Notes: generated from the sequence alone by a model not told the origin. Counted from the stretch's first letter, positions 33,931 to 42,251 are shown. The stretch: DNA of 64,000 nt from Paraflavitalea pollutisoli (GCF_029360705.1 NZ_JARKMX010000014.1:186001-250000), one strand, 5' to 3'. Numbers and translations: made by a program.

Positions 33931-34586
33931 AGGTGCTGAACATAGAAATACTCCGCTTAAAGGATGATTGAAATCCTACAGCATAGATCGCTGCACGAGG
34001 CCTTATCACGGACCCTATTGATACAACACCAATGAGTAGCTCAACGCAGGTGAAGTAACGCTTCACAGGAATGAAGCTGAAACATTTTATCACCTCCGTT
34101 CAGTGGGGTTAACAACTCAGCTGGTTTTTCTGATAAATGGCTTGTATGCGCAGACAGCGCTGCGCGGCTCGTTGAGGTACTCAATAAAGGCCGTCGTCCC
34201 ATCTTGGACACCATTGAAACACCAATGAAGGGCTGAATCAGCAGTACCCTAACCAAAAGCATTAATAAACCAGTGTGAATCAGACCGAACAACGGTCCAA
34301 ATTGAGTGTAAGATGTATAGACAAACGGTGAAGAATATTCCGTTGGTATCCTAAAACTATCTCATTTAAACGAGACCACCTAAATTACTTACCCCTTCAT
34401 CCTGTAATCACGGGAAAACAACAATGAAAAGCGGCGCCTTTGCCTGGCCAGCCCTCCGCCTCGATAAAACCGTCGTGCGCCAACATGATCTTACGGCAGA
34501 TGGCCAGTCCTGCACCGGAACTGGCGTATTTTTGGGGCATTTTATCCACCATGAGGAATATCCTTTCCGCATCTTCCGGCTCAAGA
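33931..34586 (-). pseudogene. Decayed partial copy of the receiver/kinase locus at 37.1-38.0 kb
   Basis: From about 34080 the sequence matches the region at 37130-37980. About 45 bases resemble the 3' end of the receiver gene (the minus strand reads ELLTPLNGGDK against EFLSKLNGGDK); most of the receiver gene is then missing. The 270-base spacer follows almost intact (compare 34140-34375 with 37530-37765), then about 190 bases of the kinase 3' end (34397-34590) at over 90% identity by eye. Reading frames are not functional. The first part (33931-34080) has no visible source. The kinase fragment ends at a junction with a receiver-gene tail (next entry). Confidence 0.82.
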
Positions 34587-34660
34587 AGCCGTTCACGATG
34601 AATAACCTGCTTGCCATGGTAGGAAGGCATGTTGGCATGGCCAGCGAAGTACCCCCCAAA
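34587..34660 (+). pseudogene. Orphan 3' tail of a second CheY-like receiver gene
   Basis: The plus strand encodes KKPFTMNNLLAMVGRHVGMA, closely matching EKPFRMKDLLEMVKKHIGMA of the receiver gene at 33536, with no upstream part of the gene. It is fused in frame to the antisense of the kinase fragment at AAGCCG, a hexamer present in both parents, so it formed by microhomology-type joining. Confidence 0.8.
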
Positions 34661-34664
34661 AAAA

Positions 34665-34686
34665 GACCGCGGTAACAACCGCGGTC
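34665..34686 (-). terminator. GACCGCGGT hairpin, copy 2: terminator of the YciE-type gene
   Basis: The same 9-bp stem as copy 1. On the minus strand it is followed by T7, about 60 bases after the YciE-type stop codon, so this copy is a functional-looking terminator. Flanks AGGTGC-x-GAA-x-ATAGAAATACT are shared with copy 1. Confidence 0.82.
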
Positions 34687-34743
34687 AGGTGCCGAAAATA
34701 GAAATACTACGAAAAAAGTCTGGTTGCATTCAATGCAATCCGG

Positions 34744-35418
34744 TCACAGCGTAACACTTCCGGCGCCTATGGCCTGTTTGTCCCAGGAGTAGCCGCCTTC
34801 ATGCTCAGCTTCGATATTGATATAAGACTCAGCGATATGCGTCAGCTGCTGGTCTGTATCTTCTTCTTCCTGTAAGGTTTTGTCGAGAATATCGGCCGCC
34901 CGCCGCATATCCATGGTTACAGCCAACTGCACCAATCCACCGTAGGTAGCAATTTCATAATGCTCTACTTTTTGTGCAGCAATGATCAGTGCGGCATCGC
35001 GGGTGAAACTTCCCTCCTCCGTTTCGCTGATGATGTTGCGCGCCTCCTTCAGCAAGCCGTCCATAGCGGCACAGGGCTTCGCCTCGGGTTCTTGTTTGAT
35101 AAGGCGGAATACCTGTTCCAACCGTTTTACATGCCGCTCTGTTTGCTGGCGATGCGTTTCAAAAGCATCCTGCAATTCTTCGGTGGATACCGCGCTTTTC
35201 ATTTCCTCCAACCCATTCAGCAAGGCCTTTTCTGCATAATATATATCCTTCAACTGATCGGTGAAGAACTTCTGCAGGTAGGAAGGAGACGTGCTGGATA
35301 TCGCTTCTTTATCTGCTTGCTGGCCGGTGATCTGGCTATCGGATGAGGTACCCGAAGATCCGCTCGCTTTACCGGAAGCAGCCGCTCTATTGTTTTTTGA
35401 ACTGGTGCCTGATTTCAT
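34744..35418 (-). CDS. YciE-type ferritin-like domain protein (DUF892), second copy
   Basis: A 224-residue paralogue of the protein at 19511-20110. After a longer Ser/Gly-rich disordered N-terminus (about 45 residues) the domain runs YLQKFFTDQLKDIYYAEKAL to AAQKVEHYEIATYGGLVQLA, keeping E in YYAEKAL and the E-H-Y-E block of the presumed di-metal site. The tail differs: GGYSWDKQAIGAGSVTL in place of an acidic run. It lies 80 bases downstream of the prion-like gene on the same strand, so they may be cotranscribed. A stress role is inferred from the family. Confidence 0.93.
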   Translation of the reverse strand: MKSGTSSKNNRAAASGKASGSSGTSSDSQITGQQADKEAISSTSPSYLQKFFTDQLKDIYYAEKALLNGLEEMKSAVSTEELQDAFETHRQQTERHVKRLEQVFRLIKQEPEAKPCAAMDGLLKEARNIISETEEGSFTRDAALIIAAQKVEHYEIATYGGLVQLAVTMDMRRAADILDKTLQEEEDTDQQLTHIAESYINIEAEHEGGYSWDKQAIGAGSVTL

Positions 35419-35498
35419 AGTTGCATCTTATTTCATAGTGATCGATAACAGCAAGATCAGGGAATACCCTGATCCTGCTGCTGTATTTATCACGGGGG

Positions 35499-36863
35499 TT
35501 ACCGGGAACTCTTTTTACCCGTGCCGCTGCTTTTGCTGCGGGCGCTGCTGGTATTGCTGCTGCCGCTGCGTTTACTGCTGCTGGTATTGCCCGCGCTGCC
35601 CGACGATTTGCCGCGGCCACTGCTGGCGTTGCTGCCACCTGACCGGCTATTGCTTTTGCCAGACTGGTTGTTGCTGCTGCCGGAACGACTGCTGGTGCTT
35701 CGTCCGCTGGTGCTGCTACCCGATCGGGAACTGCTGCCCGATGACCGGTTGCCGCTTTCGTTATCATCGTCCATGCCGTCGTTTTCATGGTAGTAGCGGC
35801 GGGAGTTATCGCTCTGGCTGTATTGGTCATTCATGCTGCCACGGCTGCCTTCATTGCCATAGCCAAACTCACCTTGCCGGTTGCGGTTGTGCTGTCCCAT
35901 TCCCCGCTGGTTTTCGTACCCGGCATGGTTGCCGTTGCCCATTTGATCGTCGTAGCCGCCAAAGCCGCCTTGCGACCCGCCAAAGCCACCAGTGCCCCAC
36001 TCATCGCCCCCAGTGCCGAGGCCACCGCCCTGGTTGCGTTGTGACCACTGGTTGCTTCCGCCCTGGTTACTGCCCTGTCCACGATAACCCTGGTTGCCAT
36101 AGTTCTGGCCTCCCTGGTTGTCGTAGCCTCCCTGGTTGCCATAGTCGCCCTGGTTCCATTGGTTGCGATTGTTACCCTGGTTGCGTTGCAGCCATTGGTC
36201 ATGGCCACCCTGCTGGCCGTATTGGTGTGAACCACCCTGGCCGCCGCCCTGGTTACCATAGCCCTGGTTGCCGTAACCACCCTGTTGGCCATATCCTTCA
36301 TCACCCTGGTTCCACTGATTACGGTTGCCACCCTGGCTGCGTTGCGACCACTGGTTGCTGCTGCCCTGGTTCCCATAATCCTGCTGACCACCTCCGTAGT
36401 TGCCATAACCTTGATTACCATAACCGTGATTGCCGTAGCCCTGGTTACCATAACCTTGCTGCCGGCCGCCTTGCATGCCACGTCCTTTGCTGTATTGGTT
36501 GCTGTCGTCCTGGTTACGACCACCGCCGAAACCGCGCCGGCTACGACGCTGGCGCTCCATGCCACCGCTTTGCTGCTGGTCATACCCGCCTCGCTCCTGC
36601 TGATAACGCCCCTGCATGTTTCCGTGGTTATCGTCATCATCTTCGTTCCGGTCATAATCGTCGTCATAATCTTCATTATCATCATCTTCGTCGCCATAGC
36701 GGCCCTGCAATTCATTGTCATCGTCCTCATCATGGTCGTCTTCGTCGTATTGCTCGGCATACTGACGGCCATATTCTCCTGCTTGTTGTCCACTGTTCCG
36801 TTGGCCATATTGTGGCTGGCGTGAACTGTTTTGTCCACTGGAACGTCTGTCTCTTGTTGCCAT
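35499..36863 (-). CDS. Prion-like, intrinsically disordered low-complexity protein
   Basis: A 454-residue protein with no signal peptide, membrane segment or known fold. It has four blocks: a Q/R/S-rich start; an acidic stretch (about 35-80) dominated by D, E and N; a central N/Q/G/Y-rich region (about 115-335) with repeated GYGNQG units and three related NQW-x-QRNQGG/NRNQWNQGD units; and a basic Ser/Gly/Arg/Lys-rich tail (RSGSSTSGRS, ending TGKKSSR). The composition resembles eukaryotic prion-like and RGG proteins that form condensates. The frame is supported by its leader at 36863 and by other frames giving unnatural compositions. It is followed by the YciE-type gene. Stress protection is inference only. 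Confidence 0.82.
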   Translation of the reverse strand: MATRDRRSSGQNSSRQPQYGQRNSGQQAGEYGRQYAEQYDEDDHDEDDDNELQGRYGDEDDDNEDYDDDYDRNEDDDDNHGNMQGRYQQERGGYDQQQSGGMERQRRSRRGFGGGRNQDDSNQYSKGRGMQGGRQQGYGNQGYGNHGYGNQGYGNYGGGQQDYGNQGSSNQWSQRSQGGNRNQWNQGDEGYGQQGGYGNQGYGNQGGGQGGSHQYGQQGGHDQWLQRNQGNNRNQWNQGDYGNQGGYDNQGGQNYGNQGYRGQGSNQGGSNQWSQRNQGGGLGTGGDEWGTGGFGGSQGGFGGYDDQMGNGNHAGYENQRGMGQHNRNRQGEFGYGNEGSRGSMNDQYSQSDNSRRYYHENDGMDDDNESGNRSSGSSSRSGSSTSGRSTSSRSGSSNNQSGKSNSRSGGSNASSGRGKSSGSAGNTSSSKRSGSSNTSSARSKSSGTGKKSSR

Positions 36864-37119
36864 AATCGATGAATTGATTTGTTAAGAATGAAAGTTTCAT
36901 ATGGTAATAATCCTGGCAGCCATTCCTGTAATTGATTACCCTCAACAGGTCATTCAGGCCACAGGTGTGCTGCCGATACAATTGTTATATTATGTAAAAA
37001 CCACTGCGTACCGCAGGTTTGGTGGGATGGGGCTCCAAGGCCTTTACAGGCTTGTTATAGCAAGCTGTCGCTATGCTGTAAGCGGCATAAATTTCATGCC
37101 TGCCAGGTAGGTAAGATGA

Positions 37120-37515
37120 TTACAGGTGCGGTTGTAATGTTTTATCACCGCCATTCAACTTTGATAAGAACTCAGCCAATTGCTGGATAGAACCTGGCTT
37201 TTGCAAACAGGAAGCGCCCTGCTTCATTGCCAGTTCTCTGGTAGTATCACTGAGGAAGTTTGAATACAGGATCACCTGCGTTTTATCGAGGTGGTGCATA
37301 TCGCGGATGATGCGGAGACAATCCATTCCATTCGACACGGGCATGTTGTAATCGATGAGGATAACGTCGGGTAATATTTCTCGCAGTAATTGACGTGCGC
37401 GCGACAGGGAATTGGCCCACACACAATAATGGGGCAATTGGGCCAATTGTATGGCTTGATCGAGCATGAAATATTCGTCCTGGTCGTCGTCAATCAATAA
37501 GATCAGTTGCTGCAT
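37120..37515 (-). CDS. Single-domain response regulator
   Basis: A 131-residue receiver: acidic pocket D9-D11 (LLIDDDQDE), phosphoacceptor D55 (DVILIDYNMPVSNG), switch Ser in VILYSNFLS, and Lys in SCLQKPGS. The C-terminus LAEFLSKLNGGDKTL is recognisable in the decayed copy at 34 kb. It lies downstream of a PAS kinase on the same strand, separated by a 273-base spacer. That spacer was copied along with the genes, so it may carry a promoter or processing site. The kinase is the probable phosphodonor. Confidence 0.92.
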   Translation of the reverse strand: MQQLILLIDDDQDEYFMLDQAIQLAQLPHYCVWANSLSRARQLLREILPDVILIDYNMPVSNGMDCLRIIRDMHHLDKTQVILYSNFLSDTTRELAMKQGASCLQKPGSIQQLAEFLSKLNGGDKTLQPHL

Positions 37516-37788
37516 CCTTACTGGCTTTTCTGATAAAATGGCTTGTATGCGCAGACAGCGTTGCGCAGCGCGTTGAGGTACTCAATAAAGGCCGTCGTCC
37601 AATCCTGGACACCATTGAAGGGCTGAATCAGCAGTACCCTAACCAAAAGCATTAATAAACCAATGTAAATCAGACCGAACAACAGTCCAAATTAAGTGTA
37701 AGATCTATAGACAAACGGTAGAAGAAATATTCCGTTAGTATCCTAAAACTATTGCATTTTTACGACACCACCAAAATAGGCTATCTCT
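37516..37788. other. Duplicated spacer between kinase and receiver genes
   Basis: A 273-base spacer with no gene. About 240 bases of it occur again at 34130-34400 with scattered substitutions and small indels. The unusually long gap inside a kinase-receiver unit suggests a separate promoter for the receiver. Confidence 0.6.
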
Positions 37789-38937
37789 TCATCCGGTAAT
37801 CAGTGGAAAATAACAATGAAAAGCCGCGCCTTTACCTGGCCAACCCTCCGCCTCGATAAAACCATCGTGCGCCAACATGATCTTACGGCAGATGGCCAGT
37901 CCCGCACCGGAGCTGGCGTATTTTTGGGGCATTTTATCCACCATGAGGAATATCCTTTCCGCATCTTCCGGCTCAAAGCCGGTACCATTGTCGGTCACAC
38001 TTATTTTGAAGAAGGCGCGTTGCCCCTCCTCATAAGGGTCGTTATCGGGCATCGTCACTGACTGGCTGGAGATCGCTATGCGCAAAGGTGCCTGGTGCGG
38101 CCGGAAGCGGATAGCATTGTTCATCAGGTATAGAAACAGGTAGTGCAGAATATCCTTATACCCATTGACGACGGGTAGCACTGCTGCAGCAACTGTTGCG
38201 TCACTGGACAACAATTTTTCTGTCAATTGCGCCGACACCTGTTGCAACACCTCATTCAGGTCAACTGGCGTGCCTTCGTCCATCGGTGCATGTATGCCCG
38301 ACAGCGCTACAATATCATCCAGTAACAGGTTCATGCGATTGAGTGAAGACTGCATGCGCCGCAGATTGGCCTTTCCGCCATCGGATAAAGACTTTGCCTC
38401 TGCCCGGATCAGCAATTCGAGCGAGGAATAGACATTGCGCAATGGCTCCTTGATATTGTGGGAAGTGATGTACGTGATCTGCGCCTGTTCTTCGTTGGCC
38501 CTTTCGAGCTGCTCGTATTTTTTCTTCAAGGCAATATTCAGCTTGTGCAATTGTTGTTCGGCCTTGATGCGGTGCGCCACATCGTGCATGATGTTCATGA
38601 TACCCAACAATTTGCCTTCTTCACTTTTTAAAGGGATAAAATGATTTTCGTAGTGCTGGCGGTTGAAGCGCTCCCGGTGTGCCGGTACAAAACTTTTAAT
38701 GCCGGAGAAGGCCAGCTCCATGGCCTGTAAAAGCTCCTTATCCTGCCGGCATTGCGGAAACACTTCCAACAGGTTTCTGCCCAGGATTTCCGCACCCCGG
38801 ATACCCGATACCATTTCTGCTGTGCGGTTCCAGGCGATGATATTCCACTGTAGATCAATGGCCATGATCCGATCGATGCTGCAATCATTCAGCATTTCGG
38901 CAAGAGCGGGGGATACCAGGTATTGGGGGGAAGACAT
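37789..38937 (-). CDS. PAS domain sensor histidine kinase
   Basis: A 382-residue soluble kinase. An N-terminal PAS domain (about 15-130: IDRIMAIDLQWNIIAWNRTAEMVSGI, ending GIMNIMHDVAHR) is joined by a coiled coil to HisKA with H160 in ITSHNIKEPLRN, where Asn follows the phosphoacceptor His in place of the usual Asp/Glu, and to HATPase_c (YLMNNAIRFRP, DNGTGFEPEDAERIF, GAGLAICRKIMLAHDG). No membrane helix is present, so the signal is intracellular. Its last 190 bases are copied at 34397-34590. The receiver gene downstream is the likely partner. Confidence 0.92.
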   Translation of the reverse strand: MSSPQYLVSPALAEMLNDCSIDRIMAIDLQWNIIAWNRTAEMVSGIRGAEILGRNLLEVFPQCRQDKELLQAMELAFSGIKSFVPAHRERFNRQHYENHFIPLKSEEGKLLGIMNIMHDVAHRIKAEQQLHKLNIALKKKYEQLERANEEQAQITYITSHNIKEPLRNVYSSLELLIRAEAKSLSDGGKANLRRMQSSLNRMNLLLDDIVALSGIHAPMDEGTPVDLNEVLQQVSAQLTEKLLSSDATVAAAVLPVVNGYKDILHYLFLYLMNNAIRFRPHQAPLRIAISSQSVTMPDNDPYEEGQRAFFKISVTDNGTGFEPEDAERIFLMVDKMPQKYASSGAGLAICRKIMLAHDGFIEAEGWPGKGAAFHCYFPLITG

Positions 38938-39032
38938 ACCGTAAATTTAAGTCAATGCTGCAAATTGCTTACCAGCGTTTACCAATTGCTCCCGATGCCA
39001 TCATCAACCGGTCAGGCAGTCATTGTGCCATG

Positions 39033-39389
39033 TTATGATTTCCCTTTCAGCGGCTTGGTCGGATTGATCGAATGGACATAATATTCATTGGTACCTGCGC
39101 GCCAAAAAGGTTTCGGGGGCGCTTCAACTGCCCGGCTGGCCAGCCAGGCTTTTAACGCCTCATAAAGGGAAGCGCGCAACACCTGTACCCGGTCGGGGCA
39201 TTTCCCTGTCAAGGGGTCTAGTATGCCATTATACTCGGTAAATATATGGTGCCCGTACAACCAATTGTCGAGCCGGTTATTCATGATGCGTACATGGTAT
39301 TCGCGGCCTGCCAGCCCTTCATGTACCCGTACGATGCCGCAATAGGTTTTGTCCCGGTAGATGAATTCTACGGAAAATATAACGCGCAT
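39033..39389 (-). CDS. Conserved hypothetical protein
   Basis: A 118-residue soluble protein that I do not recognise as a named family. It opens with MRVIFSVEFIYRDKTYCGIVRVHEG, a strand-rich stretch, and continues REYHVRIMNNRLDNWLYGHHIF. A helix (RASLYEALKAWLASR) and a basic tail follow. The start at 39389 is chosen since the 15 upstream in-frame codons lack protein character. It has no neighbours close enough to imply an operon. Small single-domain proteins of this style are common near stress loci in Chitinophagaceae. Function unknown. Confidence 0.7.
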   Translation of the reverse strand: MRVIFSVEFIYRDKTYCGIVRVHEGLAGREYHVRIMNNRLDNWLYGHHIFTEYNGILDPLTGKCPDRVQVLRASLYEALKAWLASRAVEAPPKPFWRAGTNEYYVHSINPTKPLKGKS

Positions 39390-39626
39390 AAATAAATTGT
39401 TTTGAGTGAAATATGCGTTCGCCACAACGACCAATATTTAAAAAAAGAAATCGCTGAAGAATTGTAAAAACAGGTCGATCGTTAGATCGCCGGTACCTTA
39501 TATGACAAAAAAACAATGCCAGCCATTGCATTAAATATGTATTAAATAAATGAGATGACCAGTCTGGACATTGGCATACTTTTTTAATCCCTATCCATAA
39601 AGATTGTAAACCATAAAACTTTTGTT

Positions 39627-39839
39627 ATGCCAGGTAACAACAGATCGATCGGCGGCCAGGAGCAGGCCGGTCCCAATATAGGTAACGACATCAGCCGCAA
39701 CATCACCCGCGAAACACAAAGCGATGATACAACAGCGCCTGTTGTCAAGAATAAAGACAAGCAGCAACAAGAGCAAGCACAAAAAGACCAACAAAGACAA
39801 CAACAAGGAAGTAACAGAGAAGACGACCAGGCACATTGA
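39627..39839 (+). CDS. Small disordered hydrophilic protein
   Basis: A 70-residue protein without hydrophobic core: a Gly/Asn-rich start (PGNNRSIGGQEQAGPNIG), then a K/Q/D/E-rich half (KNKDKQQQEQAQKDQQRQQQ). The composition is like that of hydrophilins or small desiccation-related proteins. A good terminator follows 18 bases after the stop and the start has an A/T-rich leader, which supports a real gene. It lies 3 kb from the prion-like gene and shares its Q/N bias, but no repeat unit is shared. Confidence 0.68.
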   Translation: MPGNNRSIGGQEQAGPNIGNDISRNITRETQSDDTTAPVVKNKDKQQQEQAQKDQQRQQQGSNREDDQAH

Positions 39840-39856
39840 GGCCTGGTGCATAGACC

Positions 39857-39885
39857 AAAGCCTGGCGGTTCTACTGCCGGGCTTT
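39857..39885 (+). terminator. Terminator after the small disordered protein gene
   Basis: AAAGCCTGGC pairs with GCCGGGCTTT (one G-U) around a 9-base loop, followed by ATATTTATAT. The U-tract is modest; on the minus strand the stem is followed by GGTCTATG, so it acts mainly on the plus strand. Confidence 0.65.
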
Positions 39886-39931
39886 ATATTTATATACTGA
39901 CCGGAAACATTGGCCGTACAAGACAGCAGCT

Positions 39932-40567
39932 TCAATGTTCAAACCGCAACAATCCGTTGGTCAAGCTTTTCCATTGCAGGGCAGACAAGCCCAGGCGGGC
40001 GCCCAGGTAAACGAACCAGTTGCGTAGTCTGGTCAACAGGTTGCCCTGATGTATGTTAGGGTGTTCGTTGCGGCCATACACGGCAGCGATCAATCGCTGC
40101 GCTTCACGGTAAACAACAAAGGTAGAAGTAGCCGCACTGTCAAAGAAATGTGGAGCCGCCTGCTGCGGCACGATGGGACTGCGCGCTGCCCGCACCGTGA
40201 TGTACACGGCCTGTTGATGCATGGCTGTGCGTTTACCAATCTTTTCCACCTGCACCCAATCATCACCTTTTCCGCCTGGATTGCCGGGACCGGGCAGATC
40301 GATACAAAAATAATCTCCCTCCTGCGCAGGCCTGTCTGCTTTATGCCCCCGTGCATCGATGAGTTGAAAAGCAGCGGTGGCCTGGCCCGCCCATTGCTGC
40401 CAATGATTGACATCCAACAGCCGGCTGGCAGCTTTTTCAAAACAGGCAATACCTTCGGCTTCATTCCGGGCCGTATAATCGCTGCGGGTAGTTGTGGTGC
40501 TGCCGTGCACCTGGGGCGGTACCAGTTCCTGCAGCCACGCCGCGTAAATAGCAGATTCAGGTTTCAT
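39932..40567 (-). CDS. Conserved hypothetical protein
   Basis: A 211-residue soluble protein. Visible blocks are CFEKAASRLLDVNHWQQWAG, then a strand-rich centre with GDYFCIDLPGPGNPGGKGDDWVQVEKI and VYITVRAARSP, and a C-terminal helix pair (LLTRLRNWFVYLGARLGLS). The first block resembles the start of SRPBCC-type or other small ligand-binding folds (residues around N-H-W), but I cannot place it in a family with confidence. It lies 12 bases downstream of an SDR gene on the same strand, and is probably cotranscribed with it. The start at 40567 has a TTGT-ATG leader. Confidence 0.72.
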   Translation of the reverse strand: MKPESAIYAAWLQELVPPQVHGSTTTTRSDYTARNEAEGIACFEKAASRLLDVNHWQQWAGQATAAFQLIDARGHKADRPAQEGDYFCIDLPGPGNPGGKGDDWVQVEKIGKRTAMHQQAVYITVRAARSPIVPQQAAPHFFDSAATSTFVVYREAQRLIAAVYGRNEHPNIHQGNLLTRLRNWFVYLGARLGLSALQWKSLTNGLLRFEH

Positions 40568-40579
40568 ACAATGGTGGTT

Positions 40580-41566
40580 CTACAGGTGGTGCTGGTTTTT
40601 TCTGGCGGCGATGAGTAAACCGGCGGCCACACCGGCAATACCCGCGGCCACTACTACGGCCGCACGTTGCCTGCTGGCCTTGCTCATCTGCCAGCCACCG
40701 TCGACGCTGGTGCCGAAATCGACCGGTTGGGTGACATTACCGGAGGTGGTGGCCAGTGCAGGTGCGTTGTTCAGGTAACGACGCATCACAAATACCGTGG
40801 CAGCCCGGCTGATGGCCGGGAAAACATTCCAGGCCAGGCGCAGCAAGGCCGCACCAGCGCCAATCGTTTTTTTCGGCACGGGTGATTGGATGATGCGTAC
40901 CACAGCACGAGCCACTTTTTCGGCGCTGTACACCGGTGGTGCAGGCTTCAGCGCTTTGCCGGTGTAGTTGGCGGCGTGTTGCATGCCGGGGGTATCGAGA
41001 AAGCCAGGATAGAGATCGCACACATGAATGTTGCGCCAACCCTGCAGCTCGCCTTTGAGGGCCTCCGAAAACCCGCGCAGACCAAATTTGCTGGCCGTAT
41101 AGGCTGTAGCATAAGGCGTCGGAAACCAGCCACCTACAGAAATATTGTTGATCAGTATGCCATGCTGCTGTTGCTTGAAATAGGGAATAACGATATGGGC
41201 AGCGTGCATATAACCCAGGAGGTTGGTTTTGATCACCGCTTCACTCACTTCGGCAGGTACCTCTTCGAGCGGACCGGCGGCGAGCACGCCGGCATTGTTG
41301 ATCCACACGTCGATGGCCCCTCCAAACTGATGCGCTTTTTCTGCCAGCAGGCGAATCGCCTCCACTTGCTGCATATCGGTAGGCACGGTCAACACGTTAC
41401 TGCCTGCTTCGATACAGGCCTGGGCTGTTTCTTCGAGTGCTGCTTCCCGGCGTGCTGCCAATACCAGCGTAGCACCCTGTGCTGCCAACGCCAGTGCCAT
41501 CGCCTTCCCTACCCCGCTCGAAGCGCCGGTGATGACAATGGTCTTTTCTTGAAAGGATGATTGCAT
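40580..41566 (-). CDS. SDR family oxidoreductase with C-terminal membrane anchor
   Basis: A 328-residue short-chain dehydrogenase. Motifs: TGASSGVG for NAD(P) near residue 13, NNAG (INNAGVLAAGP), the active-site Ser in NNISVGGW, and YTASK as the Y-x-x-x-K pair. A C-terminal extension ends in a hydrophobic helix (AAVVVAAGIAGVAAGLLIAA) and a short basic tail, so the enzyme is probably membrane-anchored with the catalytic domain in the cytosol. The start at 41566 (MQSSFQEKTIVITG) is favoured; upstream in-frame codons overlap the SemiSWEET gene region. The substrate is unknown. Confidence 0.9.
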   Translation of the reverse strand: MQSSFQEKTIVITGASSGVGKAMALALAAQGATLVLAARREAALEETAQACIEAGSNVLTVPTDMQQVEAIRLLAEKAHQFGGAIDVWINNAGVLAAGPLEEVPAEVSEAVIKTNLLGYMHAAHIVIPYFKQQQHGILINNISVGGWFPTPYATAYTASKFGLRGFSEALKGELQGWRNIHVCDLYPGFLDTPGMQHAANYTGKALKPAPPVYSAEKVARAVVRIIQSPVPKKTIGAGAALLRLAWNVFPAISRAATVFVMRRYLNNAPALATTSGNVTQPVDFGTSVDGGWQMSKASRQRAAVVVAAGIAGVAAGLLIAARKNQHHL

Positions 41567-41645
41567 ACCAGTGGGCATGCAAATCGGATGCCCTGTGTAG
41601 GCAGTGGCGAGGCGCCGGGTATAAGTTTTGATGATTGATATACAA

Positions 41646-41912
41646 ATGGATATTACCCAGCTAATAGGCATTGGAGCAAGTATAGGTACGGGCATCTCCC
41701 TCCTGCCGCAACTGATCAAAATTATACGGGAGAAAAAAGCCGAGCAACTTTCGATGGGTATGATGGCCGTTTTGTTAACCGGACTGATCTTATGGATAAT
41801 CTATGGAGTCAGTAAAGATGACTGGATCATCATACTATCCAATGCTGTGTCCTTATTGCTGAATGTGGCGATCATCCTGCTGTCCATCAAATATAAAAAA
41901 GAAAGCCATTAA
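41646..41912 (+). CDS. SemiSWEET/PQ-loop family sugar transporter
   Basis: An 88-residue protein with three transmembrane helices and a PQ motif in the first: SLLPQLIKIIREKKAEQLSMGM, followed by LTGLILWIIYGVSKDDWIIILSN, where W and N at the central positions line the sugar path in SemiSWEETs. Such proteins act as dimers and move small sugars down their gradient. The start at 41646 (MDITQLIG) is preferred; ATGs at 41628 and 41631 are also in frame. It diverges from the anchored SDR gene. Confidence 0.9.
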   Translation: MDITQLIGIGASIGTGISLLPQLIKIIREKKAEQLSMGMMAVLLTGLILWIIYGVSKDDWIIILSNAVSLLLNVAIILLSIKYKKESH

Positions 41913-42251
41913 CCGTTTGCCTGCTTAACAGACCTGTGGGGGGATGATTACCGGCAGGAGATTATGTCCGGCCGGGAAACGTCTGCTGTAGTGAACGTCG
42001 CTACTGATCGATGTATTGGATCGCAAATGCCAGCCAATCACCGATGGTTCACTCGACGACGGGAATACGAAAGACCCCGCCATCACCGAAAAATGGTTTT
42101 CCGAACTGGAAGGCTTGATTGAAGCCAATGATGGCTACTTCTACCCCGCTATGACGCCGTATCGTGAATGGGCAGACCTTGATTTCCGCAACCTGTCTCC
42201 TCTTTAGCACGGGAAATCTTCCTATCTTCCTACTCCAACCAATACCGCCAC
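41913..42251 (+). other. Gap with a possible gene fragment
   Basis: About 340 bases. A 63-codon frame (42016-42207, with no ATG near its start) encodes a protein-like stretch, ITEKWFSELEGLIEANDG then YREWADLDFRN, but nothing upstream continues it and I cannot assign a family. It may be the 3' remnant of a lost gene or chance. It is followed closely by the start of the ADP-ribosylglycohydrolase gene. Confidence 0.35.

Noticed and set aside
36285-36824. Plus-strand 179-codon very hydrophobic frame in the same region, and a minus-strand Met/Thr/Ala-rich frame (35831-36838)
   Set aside because: Both are shadow frames of the repeat region; hydrophobic residues without helix breaks or a start context do not resemble a real membrane protein.
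35291-36865. Plus-strand 524-codon Cys/His-rich frame antisense to the prion-like gene
   Set aside because: Its composition is an artefact of reading GGN/CAN-rich repeats on the opposite strand; it overlaps the start of the YciE-type gene and lacks a leader.
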